A stretch of 64,000 nt of DNA from Salsipaludibacter sp963735045 (GTDB taxonomy: Bacteria; Actinomycetota; Nitriliruptoria; Nitriliruptorales; Nitriliruptoraceae). The translations under genes were made by a program, and so were the position numbers. Positions 26,936-37,226 of the stretch are shown here, piece after piece. The stretch's first letter is position 1. Every line of letters starts with the position of its first letter. The stretch spans positions 1,488,001-1,552,000 of the forward strand of contig CAVTIZ010000003.1 of assembly GCA_963735045.1 (NCBI GenBank), in the 5' to 3' direction. Below the pieces are notes generated by a model. It ran no database searches. It was given only the letters and a program-made list of their open reading frames with translations, and had not been told where the DNA came from.

Positions 26936-28108
26936 CTACCGGCTGGCCAGGCGGTCGACCTCGGCACGCACGACGTCGGAGACCGCACCGGAGGCCATGA
27001 CCTGGTCCGCGACCGTTGCCCGGCCGTGTGCCGCCGCGACCACCGCCGCGATGCCGCGCAGCCGGGCCCCCGAGTCGGTGCGCCCGGCCGACACCAGCAC
27101 CGCCCAGACCCGGGCGCGGTCGGGATGGCGTGCCAGGGCGTGGCCGACCAGCACCTCCTGGCAGGCCAGCCCGTGGCGGGGGTCGGCAGCCAGGCGGTAG
27201 GCGTCTCGGGACCGACCGGCCTGCAGCAGTGCGGCCAGCGACTGGGAGGCGGCCACGGTGGCGACCCGCCGGTCGTCGGCCTGTTGGGCGGCGCGGCCGG
27301 CCAGCTCCGCGGCCCGGTCCGGGTCACCGTCGCGCATCGCCTCCTGGGCGGCCCCCAGCAGTCCGGCGGCGCCGGACGGCGGTCGCGACGAGGTGCCCGC
27401 GGGCGGCTTCCGGGAGGCCATCAACGACTGCAGGTTGGCGAACCCGAACCACGCCGCCAGCAGGGCCGCGATGGTCTGGCCCCCCAGCAGTCCCCAGGCC
27501 AGCCCGCCCGCTGCCAGCACCACCGACACGACCTCGGCGATCCGGGTCCGCCGGTCCGGCGCCCCGGGAAGCAGGTTGCGGAACAGCTGGCCACCGTCCA
27601 GCGGCAGGATCGGCACCAGGTTGAGTCCGCCCCACAGGACCGACACGTACACCCATGCCGACAACGCGAAGCCCACCAACCCACCGGACAGCGACAGCCC
27701 GAATCCGTCCGGCAGCAGGGGGAGCACGGCCAGGCCGGCCACGAGCTGGACCACCGGACCGGCCGCCGTGATGGTGACCGCCCAGAGGCGTCCGCGGTCC
27801 CGGTCGGCGGTGTAGGAGGTGACCCCACCCATGCCGGCGAGGTCGACGGTCGGCTCGTAGCCGGCCAGCACGGCCGCGACCGCGTGTCCGAGCTCGTGCA
27901 GCAGGATGGACGCGACCCCGGTCGCCACCCACGTCGCGATCAGCACCGGCTGGCCGAGGTCGATGCCCAGGAACACCAGCACGATCAGGAAGCTGAGGTG
28001 GATCGTCACCGGGATGGGACCGACGGGAAACGACACCAGTCCCGCGCCGCGGCGACCGGCCGTGATCGGCCCCAGTGGGTCAGGCACGACCGGACCCGCT
28101 CGCGGCAC
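26936..28108 (-). CDS. site-2 protease family (M50) intramembrane metalloprotease with helical tail
   Basis: A protein of about 390 residues. The membrane half (about 30-235) carries the zinc motif HELGHA (71-75) and the second motif NLVPILPLDGGQ, together defining an M50 site-2 protease. The C-terminal 130 residues are soluble, alanine/arginine-rich and helical, resembling TPR-type repeats (AAELAGRAAQQADDRRVA and similar), and could bind a partner. Such proteases act in regulated intramembrane proteolysis or on other membrane clients; no anti-sigma gene is adjacent. The GTG at 28108 is the outermost start; a GTG a few codons later is equally possible. Confidence 0.87.
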   Translation of the reverse strand: MPRAGPVVPDPLGPITAGRRGAGLVSFPVGPIPVTIHLSFLIVLVFLGIDLGQPVLIATWVATGVASILLHELGHAVAAVLAGYEPTVDLAGMGGVTSYTADRDRGRLWAVTITAAGPVVQLVAGLAVLPLLPDGFGLSLSGGLVGFALSAWVYVSVLWGGLNLVPILPLDGGQLFRNLLPGAPDRRTRIAEVVSVVLAAGGLAWGLLGGQTIAALLAAWFGFANLQSLMASRKPPAGTSSRPPSGAAGLLGAAQEAMRDGDPDRAAELAGRAAQQADDRRVATVAASQSLAALLQAGRSRDAYRLAADPRHGLACQEVLVGHALARHPDRARVWAVLVSAGRTDSGARLRGIAAVVAAAHGRATVADQVMASGAVSDVVRAEVDRLASR

Positions 28109-28147
28109 TCCTCGGGCACCGACGCGCGGTCCGACCCCGACCAGCGG

Positions 28148-30880
28148 TCACGCGAGCTCCTCCAGTGCGGCGATCTGGCGTTCGAGCTCGGCGATGGTGC
28201 GCTCGGTGTCGGCCGCCCGCTCACGCTCGGCGGCAACCACGTCGGCCGGGGCACGTGCGACGAACTGCTCGTTGGCCAGCTTGGTGCGACACCGTTGCAG
28301 GAACTCGGTGGACCGCTGCCGCTCCTTGCGCAGTCGTGCCGTCTCGGCCTCGACGTCGATCAACCCGGCCAGCTCGACCTGGGCCTCGCCGGTGGCGAAG
28401 ACCACGGTGGACGTGCCGGGCCGGTCGGTGATCTCCTCGACGAGGTCCAGCCCCTCGAGCCCGGCCAGGGCCGTGACCAGGGCGGCCTGGTCGGCCAGCA
28501 GGTCGGCGCGCGACGAGGCGACCACCAGCGGGAACCGGCGCGACGGTGCGACGTCGTTGAGTGACCGGAAGCGACGCACCTCGGTGACCAGGTCCACGAC
28601 GGTGGCGAAGTCGTCCTCGGCGGACTGGTCGGTGGTGGCGGTCGCGGTCGGCCAGTCCTGCACCATCAGCGACTCCGCCCCGCCGGCGGCACCGGTCAGG
28701 TGGCGCCACAGTTCCTCGGTCACGAACGGGATCAGGGGGTGCCACAGCCGCAGCAGGTCGTCCAGCACCCGTGCCAGGACGGCCCGCGTGCGGGCCTTGG
28801 CGTCCTCGTCGTCGCCGTACAGCACGACCTTGGCGGCCTCGAGGTACCAGTCGGCGAACTCGTCCCAGGTGAAGTGGTACAGCGCCCCCGCCATCCGGGC
28901 CCAGTCCCAGGGTCCGTAGGCCTCCTCCACGGCCGCCTGCGTGGCCGCGAAGCGCGACAGGATCCAGCGGTCGGCGAGGTCGAGTTCGGCGACGTCGGGC
29001 AGCGCGCCCGGCGTGGTCCCGTCGAGGGTCTGCAGGGCGAAGCGCGTGGCGTTGAACAGCTTGTTGAGGAACCGGCGGGCCCCCTCGACCCAGTCGGGCG
29101 ACAACGGCACGTCGGTCCCCGGTGAGCAGTGTTGGAACAGCGCCAGTCGCAGGGCGTCGGCACCGTGGGACTCGATGAACTCCAGCGGGTCGATCACGTT
29201 GCCGAACGACTTGGACATCTTCTTGCCCTGGCCGTCACGCACCAGGCCGTGGTTCCAGATGGTCGTGAACGGCACCTCGTCCAGGAACCACAACCCGATC
29301 TGGAGCATCCGTGACACCCAGAAGGTGTTGATGTCGTAGCCGGTCTCGAGCACCGTGTTGGGGTACCAGGCCTCCAGCTCGGGGGTGGTGTCGCCCGGCT
29401 TCTCCCACCCGAACACCGTGAACGGCCACAACTGGCTGGAGAACCAGGTGTCGAGCACGTCCTCGTCGCGACGCAGGTCGGTCACGCCGCAGGTGGCGCA
29501 GGCATCGGGCTCGGTGCGTGCGACGGTGACGTGGTCGTCGCCGCAGTACCAGGCCGGGATGCGGTGGCCCCACCAGATCTGGCGCGACACGCACCAGTCG
29601 TGGAGGTTCTCGAGCCACTCCACGAAGAAGCGCTGCAGGCGAGGGGGCAGCACCCGGGTGTCGCCCGCGGCCACGGCCGCCAGCGCCTTGTCGGCCAGCG
29701 GGCGGACCTCCAGGAACCACTGGTCGGACAACAACGGCTCCACCACGTCACCGGTGCGCGAGCAGGTCCCCACCTGGTGGGTGTGGTCCTCGCGCCCGAC
29801 CAGCAACCCGGCGTCGTCCAGCGCGGCGACCACGGCCTCGCGTGCGGCGAACCGATCCAGGCCCTCGAACCGGCCGGCCACGTCGTTCATCGTGGCGTCG
29901 GGCTCGATCACCGAGATGGCGGGCAGGTCGTGGCGCTCGGCCAGGGCGAAGTCGTTGGGGTCGTGTGCCGGGGTGATCTTGACCGCGCCGGACCCGAAGT
30001 CCGGGTCGACCCAGTCGTCGGCGACCACCGGGATCTCCCGGTCCACGAAGGGGTGGCGGACCGTCCGCCCGATCGAGCCGGCGTAGCGCTGGTCGTCGGG
30101 GTGCACGGCGATCGCGGTGTCGCCCAGCATGGTCTCGGGCCGGGTCGTGGCCACCGTGATGCCACGGGACCCGTCCCCGTCCGCCGCCCCGTCGGACCAC
30201 GGGTACACGAAGCTGGTCAGTGTCCCGACGGTCTCGACGTGGTCCACCTCGATGTCGGACAACGCCGTCATGCACTGGGGGCACCAACTGATGAGGCGGT
30301 TCCCGCGGTACAGCAGGCCCTGTTCGTACAGCGTGACGAAGACCTCGTTGACGGCGCGGGAGCGGGGCTCGTCGAAGGTGAAGGCCTCGCGCTCCCAGTC
30401 CAGGGAGAACCCCAGGCGGCGCAGCTGGTTGAGGATCTGGCCACCGTACTCGTCGACCCAGGCCCACACCCGTTCGAGGAACTCCTCGCGACCGAGGTCG
30501 TGGCGGGTCAGCCCCTCCGTGGCCAGCTGGCGCTCGACGACCGTCTGGGTGGAGATGCCCGCGTGGTCCATCCCCGGGACCCACACCGCGTTCCTGCCCG
30601 CCATCCGGGCCTGGCGGACCATCGCGTCCTCGGTGATGTAGAGCGCGTGGCCGACGTGCAGGGCGCCGGTGACGTTGGGGGGCGGCAGCACGATCGCGAA
30701 CGGCTCACCGGGGTCGTCCGGCTCGGCGTGGAACAGCCCGGCTTCCTCCCACTCGGCGTACAGGCGCTGCTCGACGCCGGCCGGGTCGTAGGCCGACGGC
30801 AGCGCGCCGGTGGCGGCGGAGGCGGCCGGGCCGGTGGCGATCGCCGGAATCGCCGGCGGAGGCGTCGTTGGAGGGGGCAT
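28148..30880 (-). CDS. valS: valyl-tRNA synthetase
   Basis: A 910-residue class I synthetase that charges tRNA-Val. The HIGH-type motif is HVGH (75-78, in NVTGALHVGHAL) and the second signature is KKMSKSFGN. The editing (CP1) domain is present (TTRPETMLGDTAIAVHP), with zinc-finger-like pairs (WCPQC, CATCG). The C-terminus has the ValS coiled-coil arm (ETARLRKERQRSTEF). The ATG at 30880 adds a short Pro/Ala-rich N-terminal leader before the conserved LPSAYDPAGVEQRLYAEWEE. A TACCCT -10 candidate is at 30973-30978. No T-box leader is recognisable. Confidence 0.96.
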   Translation of the reverse strand: MPPPTTPPPAIPAIATGPAASAATGALPSAYDPAGVEQRLYAEWEEAGLFHAEPDDPGEPFAIVLPPPNVTGALHVGHALYITEDAMVRQARMAGRNAVWVPGMDHAGISTQTVVERQLATEGLTRHDLGREEFLERVWAWVDEYGGQILNQLRRLGFSLDWEREAFTFDEPRSRAVNEVFVTLYEQGLLYRGNRLISWCPQCMTALSDIEVDHVETVGTLTSFVYPWSDGAADGDGSRGITVATTRPETMLGDTAIAVHPDDQRYAGSIGRTVRHPFVDREIPVVADDWVDPDFGSGAVKITPAHDPNDFALAERHDLPAISVIEPDATMNDVAGRFEGLDRFAAREAVVAALDDAGLLVGREDHTHQVGTCSRTGDVVEPLLSDQWFLEVRPLADKALAAVAAGDTRVLPPRLQRFFVEWLENLHDWCVSRQIWWGHRIPAWYCGDDHVTVARTEPDACATCGVTDLRRDEDVLDTWFSSQLWPFTVFGWEKPGDTTPELEAWYPNTVLETGYDINTFWVSRMLQIGLWFLDEVPFTTIWNHGLVRDGQGKKMSKSFGNVIDPLEFIESHGADALRLALFQHCSPGTDVPLSPDWVEGARRFLNKLFNATRFALQTLDGTTPGALPDVAELDLADRWILSRFAATQAAVEEAYGPWDWARMAGALYHFTWDEFADWYLEAAKVVLYGDDEDAKARTRAVLARVLDDLLRLWHPLIPFVTEELWRHLTGAAGGAESLMVQDWPTATATTDQSAEDDFATVVDLVTEVRRFRSLNDVAPSRRFPLVVASSRADLLADQAALVTALAGLEGLDLVEEITDRPGTSTVVFATGEAQVELAGLIDVEAETARLRKERQRSTEFLQRCRTKLANEQFVARAPADVVAAERERAADTERTIAELERQIAALEELA

Positions 30881-31030
30881 CGGTCATGGCGGGAAGGCCT
30901 CGGGACGGGAGATCGTCACGCGTCCGGTCGACCATGGGAGGCCGCACCGGACGGGACGTGTCGTGGCTGGCGAGGGTAGCCACCACCCTGCCGCCGGCCG
31001 ATCGACCCCACACGGGCTCCGCGTGGGCGT

Positions 31031-31762
31031 TCAGGCGGGCAGGAACAGGTAGTTGTGCTCGTCGTCCTGCGGACCGTCGACGGCCACCACCCCGTCGTCA
31101 CCGAAGCGGTGGGGGCGGTAGTCGCGTGCCGCCAGGTCGGCGAACAGGGCCGCGGCCGACGTGCCCTCGCGTCGCAGGAAGGGGTCGTAGACCTCCAGCA
31201 GCAACGCCGGGTGGTGGGTCGCCAGGACCTCGGTCGCCCCGGCCAGCACGTCGGGTTCGGCGCCCTCCACGTCGATCTTGACCAGGTCGAGGCGGTCCAG
31301 CGACTGGCCGGCCACCAGGCCGTCCAGCGTGGTCATGGCCACCGACCGGGTGGCGGCGGGAAGTCGCGCCAGCAACGTCCCGTCGTCGCCACCGTCACGG
31401 TGTGTGCGGGTCGGGACCAGCGGGACGCGCAGTTCCATCTCGCCCGGGCGTGGTCCCAGCGCGGCCGTGACGACCGTGACGTGGTCGGCACCCAGGACCC
31501 GCCGCCAGGCACGCAGCAGTCGGGCCGACCCGGCACGGGCCTCCACGGCGACCACCCGACCGGTCGGTCCCACCAGGTTCGCGGCGACGAAGGTGTGGGC
31601 GCCACCGGCGGCCCCGACGTCGACCATCGCGCCCCCGGGGCCCAGGACCTCGCGCATCGCGAACAGTTCCTTGTCGAGGAACGGGACGCGATCCACCACG
31701 CGACGGATCCGGGGGTGCGGCAGGTCCCGGCCGTCGTGGCCGGGGCGTGGTGCGGCCGACAC
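31031..31762 (-). CDS. FkbM family SAM-dependent methyltransferase
   Basis: A 243-residue methyltransferase with a Rossmann SAM site (VDVGAAGGAHTFVAA, VVAVEARAG) and the FkbM-type hallmark LVKIDVEGAEPDVLAGA near residue 165. FkbM enzymes O-methylate sugars or polyketides; the acceptor here is unknown. Its GTG start directly abuts the clpX stop codon, so it is probably translated from the clpPX message, an odd companion for these protease genes. Confidence 0.85.
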   Translation of the reverse strand: MSAAPRPGHDGRDLPHPRIRRVVDRVPFLDKELFAMREVLGPGGAMVDVGAAGGAHTFVAANLVGPTGRVVAVEARAGSARLLRAWRRVLGADHVTVVTAALGPRPGEMELRVPLVPTRTHRDGGDDGTLLARLPAATRSVAMTTLDGLVAGQSLDRLDLVKIDVEGAEPDVLAGATEVLATHHPALLLEVYDPFLRREGTSAAALFADLAARDYRPHRFGDDGVVAVDGPQDDEHNYLFLPA

Positions 31763-33037
<1,275 letters not shown>

Positions 33038-33168
33038 CGTGTTCCTCGTCGGGTCGCCGGATCCCGTCGACCAGCGTACTGACCTCGCTCACCGCCGGGC
33101 CACCAGGCGACACCGACCGGCACGATCCCGACCGTCGCCGCGGGGTGACCCGGGCACACGAGGGTGGC

Positions 33169-33810
33169 TCAGCGGTCCTGCATGGTCTTGCGGGACTCCA
33201 GGACGCGGTCGACGATGCCGTACTCGACCGCCTGGGGGGCGGTCAGGATGAAGTCCCGATCGGTGTCCCGATCGATCTTTTCGACCGTCTGGCCGGTCTT
33301 GTCGGCGAGGATCTCGTTGAGCTGGTCACGCATGCGCAGGATCTCGCGTGCCTGGATCTCGATGTCGCCCGCCTGGCCCTCGGCCCCGCCGTGGGGCTGG
33401 TGCAGCAGGACCCGCGAGCGCGGCAGCACCGAGCGCTTGCCCTTGGCACCGGCCGCCAGCAGCACGGCCGCGGCCGAGGCTGCCTGGCCGAGGCACGTGG
33501 TCGCCACGTCGGCGCCGATGTACTCCATGGTGTCGAAGATGGCGAACAGCGCCGTGATCGAGCCCCCCGGCGAGTTGATGTAGAAGTTGATGTCCTTGTC
33601 GGGGTCCTCCGACTCCAGGTGCAGCAACTGCGCCATGATGACGTTGGCGATCTCGTCGTTGACCGGGGTGCCCAGGAAGATGATGCGCTCCTGCAGCAGC
33701 CGCGAGTAGATGTCGAAGGCGCGTTCACCGCGGTTGGTCTGCTCGATGACCGTCGGAACGAGGTAGTTGGTCGGCGAGGGAGGTGCGAATCCTGACGGGG
33801 TGGATGCCAC
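33169..33810 (-). CDS. clpP: ClpP, catalytic subunit of the Clp protease
   Basis: A 213-residue serine protease. The active serine is in CLGQAASAAAVLL (S112), the histidine in LLHQPHGG (H137) and the aspartate in the DRDTDRD segment. NSPGGSITALFAIFDTM lies in the handle/oxyanion area. GTG at 33810 is chosen because CAGGAG precedes it by seven bases; a TACGGT -10 candidate lies at 33850-33855. The frame is open all the way upstream into trigger factor. Only one clpP is present here; many actinobacteria have clpP1P2, so a second copy may be elsewhere. Confidence 0.95.
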   Translation of the reverse strand: MASTPSGFAPPSPTNYLVPTVIEQTNRGERAFDIYSRLLQERIIFLGTPVNDEIANVIMAQLLHLESEDPDKDINFYINSPGGSITALFAIFDTMEYIGADVATTCLGQAASAAAVLLAAGAKGKRSVLPRSRVLLHQPHGGAEGQAGDIEIQAREILRMRDQLNEILADKTGQTVEKIDRDTDRDFILTAPQAVEYGIVDRVLESRKTMQDR

Positions 33811-33849
33811 GGCGGGCTCCTGTGGTTGCAGTGGTCGACGTGTCCGAGC

Positions 33850-33855
33850 ACCGTA
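33850..33855 (-). promoter_or_regulatory. -10 hexamer for clpP
   Basis: TACGGT on the minus strand, 40 bases before the clpP GTG, matches TANNNT. It suggests clpP can be transcribed independently of tig. Confidence 0.4.
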
Positions 33856-33920
33856 CCGCCGGGTCTGGACCGGTCCGGGGTGATGTGAGCCCGGACCGCG
33901 CACCGAACCTGTGGTCGCCA

Positions 33921-33940
33921 TGACCCCGGTGACGGGGTCA
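33921..33940 (-). terminator. hairpin between tig and clpP
   Basis: TGACCCCG and CGGGGTCA form a perfect 8-bp stem around a 4-base loop. It begins 17 bases beyond the out-of-frame TGA at 33957-33959 that looks like the original tig stop, and would lie inside the coding sequence if the long open frame were translated. This supports reading it as an attenuator or terminator after tig. Confidence 0.5.
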
Positions 33941-33956
33941 CGGCGACCGATGTCGT

Positions 33957-35391
33957 TCACTCCTCGTCGTCGGCCGCTCCCGCGCCCCCGGCGCGCGTCC
34001 CCGTCGTCATCCACGTCGTCATCCGCCTCGGGAGCATCCGCCTCGGAAACCTCGGGGGCATCCGGGTCCTCGGCCAGCCCGAGCGTGATCAGGGTCTGCT
34101 CGTCGGGTGCTCCGTCCAGGGTGCCGCCGTCCACGATGGCGTCCAGCGCCTTGCGTCGGGCGATGTCGCCGATCAGTGCCGGCAACGAGCCCTGCTCCTG
34201 GATCATCTGCGCCACCTGGTCGGGCTGCATGCCCATCTGCATCGCGTGGCGGAAGATCTCCTCGTTGACGTCGTCGGGCTCGATGTCGACCTCGAGCTGC
34301 TCGGCCAGGCTGTCCAGCACCAGGCGCGCCTTGACCGACTCCTCGGCCTGGCCACGGACCTGGTCCTCCCAGTCGTCGACCTCCATCTCCTGGGCACCCA
34401 GCAGGTCTTCGAAGGTCATGCCGTACTGCTGGGCCTGTTGGGTGATCTGGGCCCGCTGGCCCTCGACCTCGTCGGACACCATCGACGGCGGCAGCGGCAC
34501 CTGGATGGTGGCGAGGTAGGCCTCGAGCAGGCTGCCACGGGCCTCGTGGCGCGACTGCTGGACCTTCTGGCGCAACAGGTTGGTCCGCAGGTCGGCGCGC
34601 AGCTCGTCGTAGGTGTCGAACTCGCTGGCCGTGGCCGCGAAGTCGTCGTCCAGTGCCGGCAGGCTCTTGGCACGGACGTCGTGGACCGTGACGCGGAACT
34701 CGGCCTCCTGGCCACCGTGCTCGGGGTACTCCTCGGGGAGTTCGTCGACGTAGGTGATGTCGTCGCCGGCCTCGGCACCGTCGAGTTCGTCGTCCAGCTT
34801 GGCGGTGACGCCCTGGGACCCGACCTCGTACAACGCGTCGGTGACGTTGGCGGACTCCAGCTCCTCGCCGTCGATGAACACCGACAGGTCCATGGTCACG
34901 TAGTCGCCGGTCCCGGCGGCGCGCTCGACCTCGTCGACCTCCGAGAACCGCTCGCGCAGCTCCTCGACCTTCTCGTCGACCTCGTCGTCGGACACCGACC
35001 AGTCCGGGTGCGTGACCTGGATGCCGGTGTGGTCGGGCAGTTCCAGCTCGGGACGGACCTCGACCTCGGCGGTGAAGTTGGCGCCCTCGGCCTCGCTGAA
35101 GGTCTCGATGTCGACCTCGGGGGAGGCCACCGGGACCAGTTCCTCGGCCTCGACCGCCTCGCGGTACCAGTCGTCGAGGTGGTCCTCCAGCGCGTGCTGG
35201 GCGATGGCGCCGCTGCCCAGGCGCTGTTCGATCAGGCGGCGCGGGGCCTTGCCCCTGCGGAAACCGGGCAGGTTCACCTGGTCGGCGAGGTGGCGGGCGG
35301 CCTGGTCGTGCGCGCGCTTGACCACGTGCGGCTCGACCTCGACGGTGAGCTTCACGCGGACGGGATCGAGGGTCTCGACGGTCGTCTTCAT
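33957..35391 (-). CDS. tig: trigger factor, apparently frame-shifted at its 3' end
   Basis: A ribosome-associated chaperone and prolyl isomerase. It shows the ribosome-binding signature NLPGFRRGKAPRRLIEQ, a PPIase-like middle domain (GDYVTMDLSVFIDGEEL onward) and a helical C-terminal domain ending near residue 440 in an acidic run. The literal frame from the ATG at 35391 has no stop: it reads through a basic stretch into clpP, giving a 740-codon frame. A shift of one base in the C/G-rich stretch 33980-34010 gives instead a tail ending AGGAGAADDEE and a stop at 33957. That tail suits the family better and has better third-base usage. Either a sequencing error, a real frameshift or a true fusion is possible; the end coordinate assumes the shift. 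Confidence 0.85.
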
Positions 35392-35536
35392 GGCAGGGGT
35401 GCCTGTTCGTGTACGGGTGGGAAGGTGGTGGCCGCCGACGGGCGGGTGCGTGCGCCGGGCCCGACGTCGGGCGGGTGGGAGCCGGCATGCCCAGTCGGTC
35501 GATGGGCGGCCGAACGGGCGCCAGGATCAGGCGGCA

Positions 35537-35614
35537 TGGTCGGGGCGGCCGGATTCGAACCGGCGACCTCCTGCTCCCAAAGCAGGCACGCTAACCAAGC
35601 TGCGCCACGCCCCG
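35537..35614 (-). tRNA. tRNA-Pro (anticodon TGG)
   Basis: A full cloverleaf on the minus strand: acceptor CGGGGCG pairs with CGCCCCG, anticodon stem-loop CCTGC-TTTGGGA-GCAGG reads TGG, and the T-arm is CCGG-TTCGAAT-CCGG. The 3' ACCA is encoded. A TAGGCT -10 candidate lies at 35631-35636. Confidence 0.96.
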
Positions 35615-35736
35615 GTTGCTGCGAACGTCAAGCCTACCGATCCTGCGTTGTGCGGTTCCCGCTGCCACCCTGTCGGGTGGCCCTCGGACCCCCGATGCCA
35701 CGCGACGGGTCACCCGTCGGGCGCGCCGGTCGTCGC

Positions 35737-35742
35737 TACCCT
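35737..35742 (+). promoter_or_regulatory. -10 hexamer for tRNA-Gly
   Basis: TACCCT, matching TANNNT, 12 bases before the mature tRNA-Gly end. Confidence 0.45.
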
Positions 35743-35754
35743 GCCGAGTCGCCC

Positions 35755-35825
35755 GCGGGTGTAGCTCAATGGTAGAGCCCCAGCCTTCCAAGCTGGTCAT
35801 GAGGGTTCGATTCCCTTCACCCGCT
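35755..35825 (+). tRNA. tRNA-Gly (anticodon TCC)
   Basis: A cloverleaf with acceptor GCGGGTG/CACCCGC, anticodon stem-loop CCAGC-CTTCCAA-GCTGG (TCC) and T-arm GAGGG-TTCGATT-CCCTT. CCA is not encoded, in contrast to the tRNA-Pro next to it. Confidence 0.96.
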
Positions 35826-35935
35826 CTCGCCGTGCGTGGCGGCCCTCCGGCCGGCCCCGCCCGTCGCCCCCCCGGCGCCGTCCCCGGCCCTGCTCCGCCG
35901 GCGCCGCCACGTCCCCGTCCCGGGTGGTCCCACGA

Positions 35936-36676
35936 ATGGCCGCGATCTCCCACGAGCGCGCCCGCGCGCTGCTCGGCGTCGACCGTCGCGCCAGCGAGGC
36001 CGACATCCGCCGGGCCTACCGACGACAGGCCCGCCGCCACCACCCCGACGCCGGTGGGGATGCCGACACCTTCCGGGACCTGGTCGCCGCGGTCGACCTG
36101 CTGTTGGACGCACCGACCACGACCGCGGCGCCGTCGTCACCGTCCACCGGCCGACGCGCCTACCCCTCGACCGACGGCCGCCACCATTCCTCGCAGGCGG
36201 CCGACCCCCCGGACGTGGACCGGTCGGTGCTGGCCGACGCCACGGTCCCGGCGATCGGGGCGCGCTGGAGTCGTGGCGGTGTCGCCGCCGCCGTGCTCGC
36301 CGCGGGCGACGCCACCGGGCCCGACCGCATCGCCGGCACCAGCCGTCGGCCCGGGTCGTGGCTGAACCGGGTGGCCCGGCACCTGTCCGACGACCTGCTG
36401 GCCACCTGGGAGGTGACCGGCGCGACCCGACGCGGGGTCCCCGGTCGTGACCTCGAGGTGGTGGCGTCCTTCCCGCCCGGTGCACGCCGCCACGTGGAAC
36501 GTTCCTCACTGCCGTCCGGGTGGTCCACCACCCGCAACCCGGCCGGGACCGTGTCCACCTGCGTGGTGCGCCCCGCCGGCGACGCGGCCACCACGGCGAT
36601 CCTGGTGGCCGACACCCTCGACGCCGCCTGCAACGCGATGGACTGGCCGCTGTCGGACTGGCTGCGCACGGCCTGA
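35936..36676 (+). CDS. J-domain (DnaJ-like) protein
   Basis: A 246-residue protein with an N-terminal J-domain (about 4-60: RARALLGVDRRASEADIRRA and the catalytic HPD in RRHHPDAGG). It probably stimulates a DnaK-type ATPase. The rest lacks the G/F region, zinc finger and client domain of DnaJ. It has a short Ser/Thr/Pro-rich linker and an unfamiliar globular C-terminal part (LNRVARHLSDDLLATWEV, LVADTLDAACNAMDWPLSDW). ATG at 35936 is preferred to a GTG four codons upstream. It lies between two tRNA genes and is convergent with a small membrane protein. Confidence 0.8.
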   Translation: MAAISHERARALLGVDRRASEADIRRAYRRQARRHHPDAGGDADTFRDLVAAVDLLLDAPTTTAAPSSPSTGRRAYPSTDGRHHSSQAADPPDVDRSVLADATVPAIGARWSRGGVAAAVLAAGDATGPDRIAGTSRRPGSWLNRVARHLSDDLLATWEVTGATRRGVPGRDLEVVASFPPGARRHVERSSLPSGWSTTRNPAGTVSTCVVRPAGDAATTAILVADTLDAACNAMDWPLSDWLRTA

Positions 36677-36705
36677 GCCCGCAGGCACCCCCTTTCGGGC
36701 TCTCA

Positions 36706-36770
36706 GGGGCCTCGTCACGGGGCCTCGTCACGGGGCCTCGTCACGGGGCCTCGTCACGGGGCCTCGACGC
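36706..36770. repeat. 13-bp tandem repeat GGGGCCTCGTCAC
   Basis: Four perfect copies of the 13-bp unit (36706-36757) and a fifth diverged copy (36758-36770) fill the short gap between the stops of two convergent genes. Confidence 0.95.
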
Positions 36771-36775
36771 GAGCC

Positions 36776-37066
36776 TCAACGCGGGGCGGTCCGCAGCTCG
36801 TCGAGCCAGTCCGCGACGGACCACACCAGGTACGACGCCACCAGGCTGGCCAGCGACACCTCCAGCAGCCCCCACAGCCGCCAGGGCGACGGCGTGACCC
36901 CCGGTTCCACGCTGGTGTCGCCGGCGAGCAGCACCACCACCGGCGTCGCCCAGACGCCGACCATCATCAGCACGAAGCCCACGCCTCGCAACCCGGTCGC
37001 GACCAGGCGCACACGGGCGTCGGACGCCCGGCCCGGGCGACCTGTCCCGACGTCGCGCCTGCGCAC
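36776..37066 (-). CDS. small membrane protein, hypothetical
   Basis: A 96-residue protein with two predicted membrane helices (RGVGFVLMMVGVWATPVVVLLA and RLWGLLEVSLASLVASYLVW), a basic N-terminus and a short acidic/basic C-terminus. I do not recognise a family. Codon usage is G/C-third like the neighbours, and the hydrophobic pattern supports a real gene. The GTG start is the first available. Confidence 0.55.
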   Translation of the reverse strand: MRRRDVGTGRPGRASDARVRLVATGLRGVGFVLMMVGVWATPVVVLLAGDTSVEPGVTPSPWRLWGLLEVSLASLVASYLVWSVADWLDELRTAPR

Positions 37067-37211
37067 CCGCCACCTCCGTCATCGATGGACGGGGTCCGGT
37101 CGGCCACCCGCAGGTGCCGGACCATCCACCTCGCCAGCATGCACCACGGGTCACCGCCGTGGCAAGGGGTGTCGCGGACGTCGGATCGTGGGGCTGGTCA
37201 CCCGCCGGGCC

Positions 37212-37217
37212 TACCCT
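37212..37217 (+). promoter_or_regulatory. -10 hexamer for tRNA-Arg
   Basis: TACCCT, the same hexamer as at tRNA-Gly, ends 9 bases before the mature tRNA-Arg. Confidence 0.45.
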
Positions 37218-37226
37218 GTCCGACGC

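Noticed and set aside
30881..31030. T-box leader upstream of valS
   Set aside because: No conserved T-box sequence or specifier-loop layout could be found in this 150-bp gap.
36776..37066. Small membrane protein as a toxin of a toxin-antitoxin pair
   Set aside because: Two helices and basic ends are not specific, and no partner gene lies beside it.
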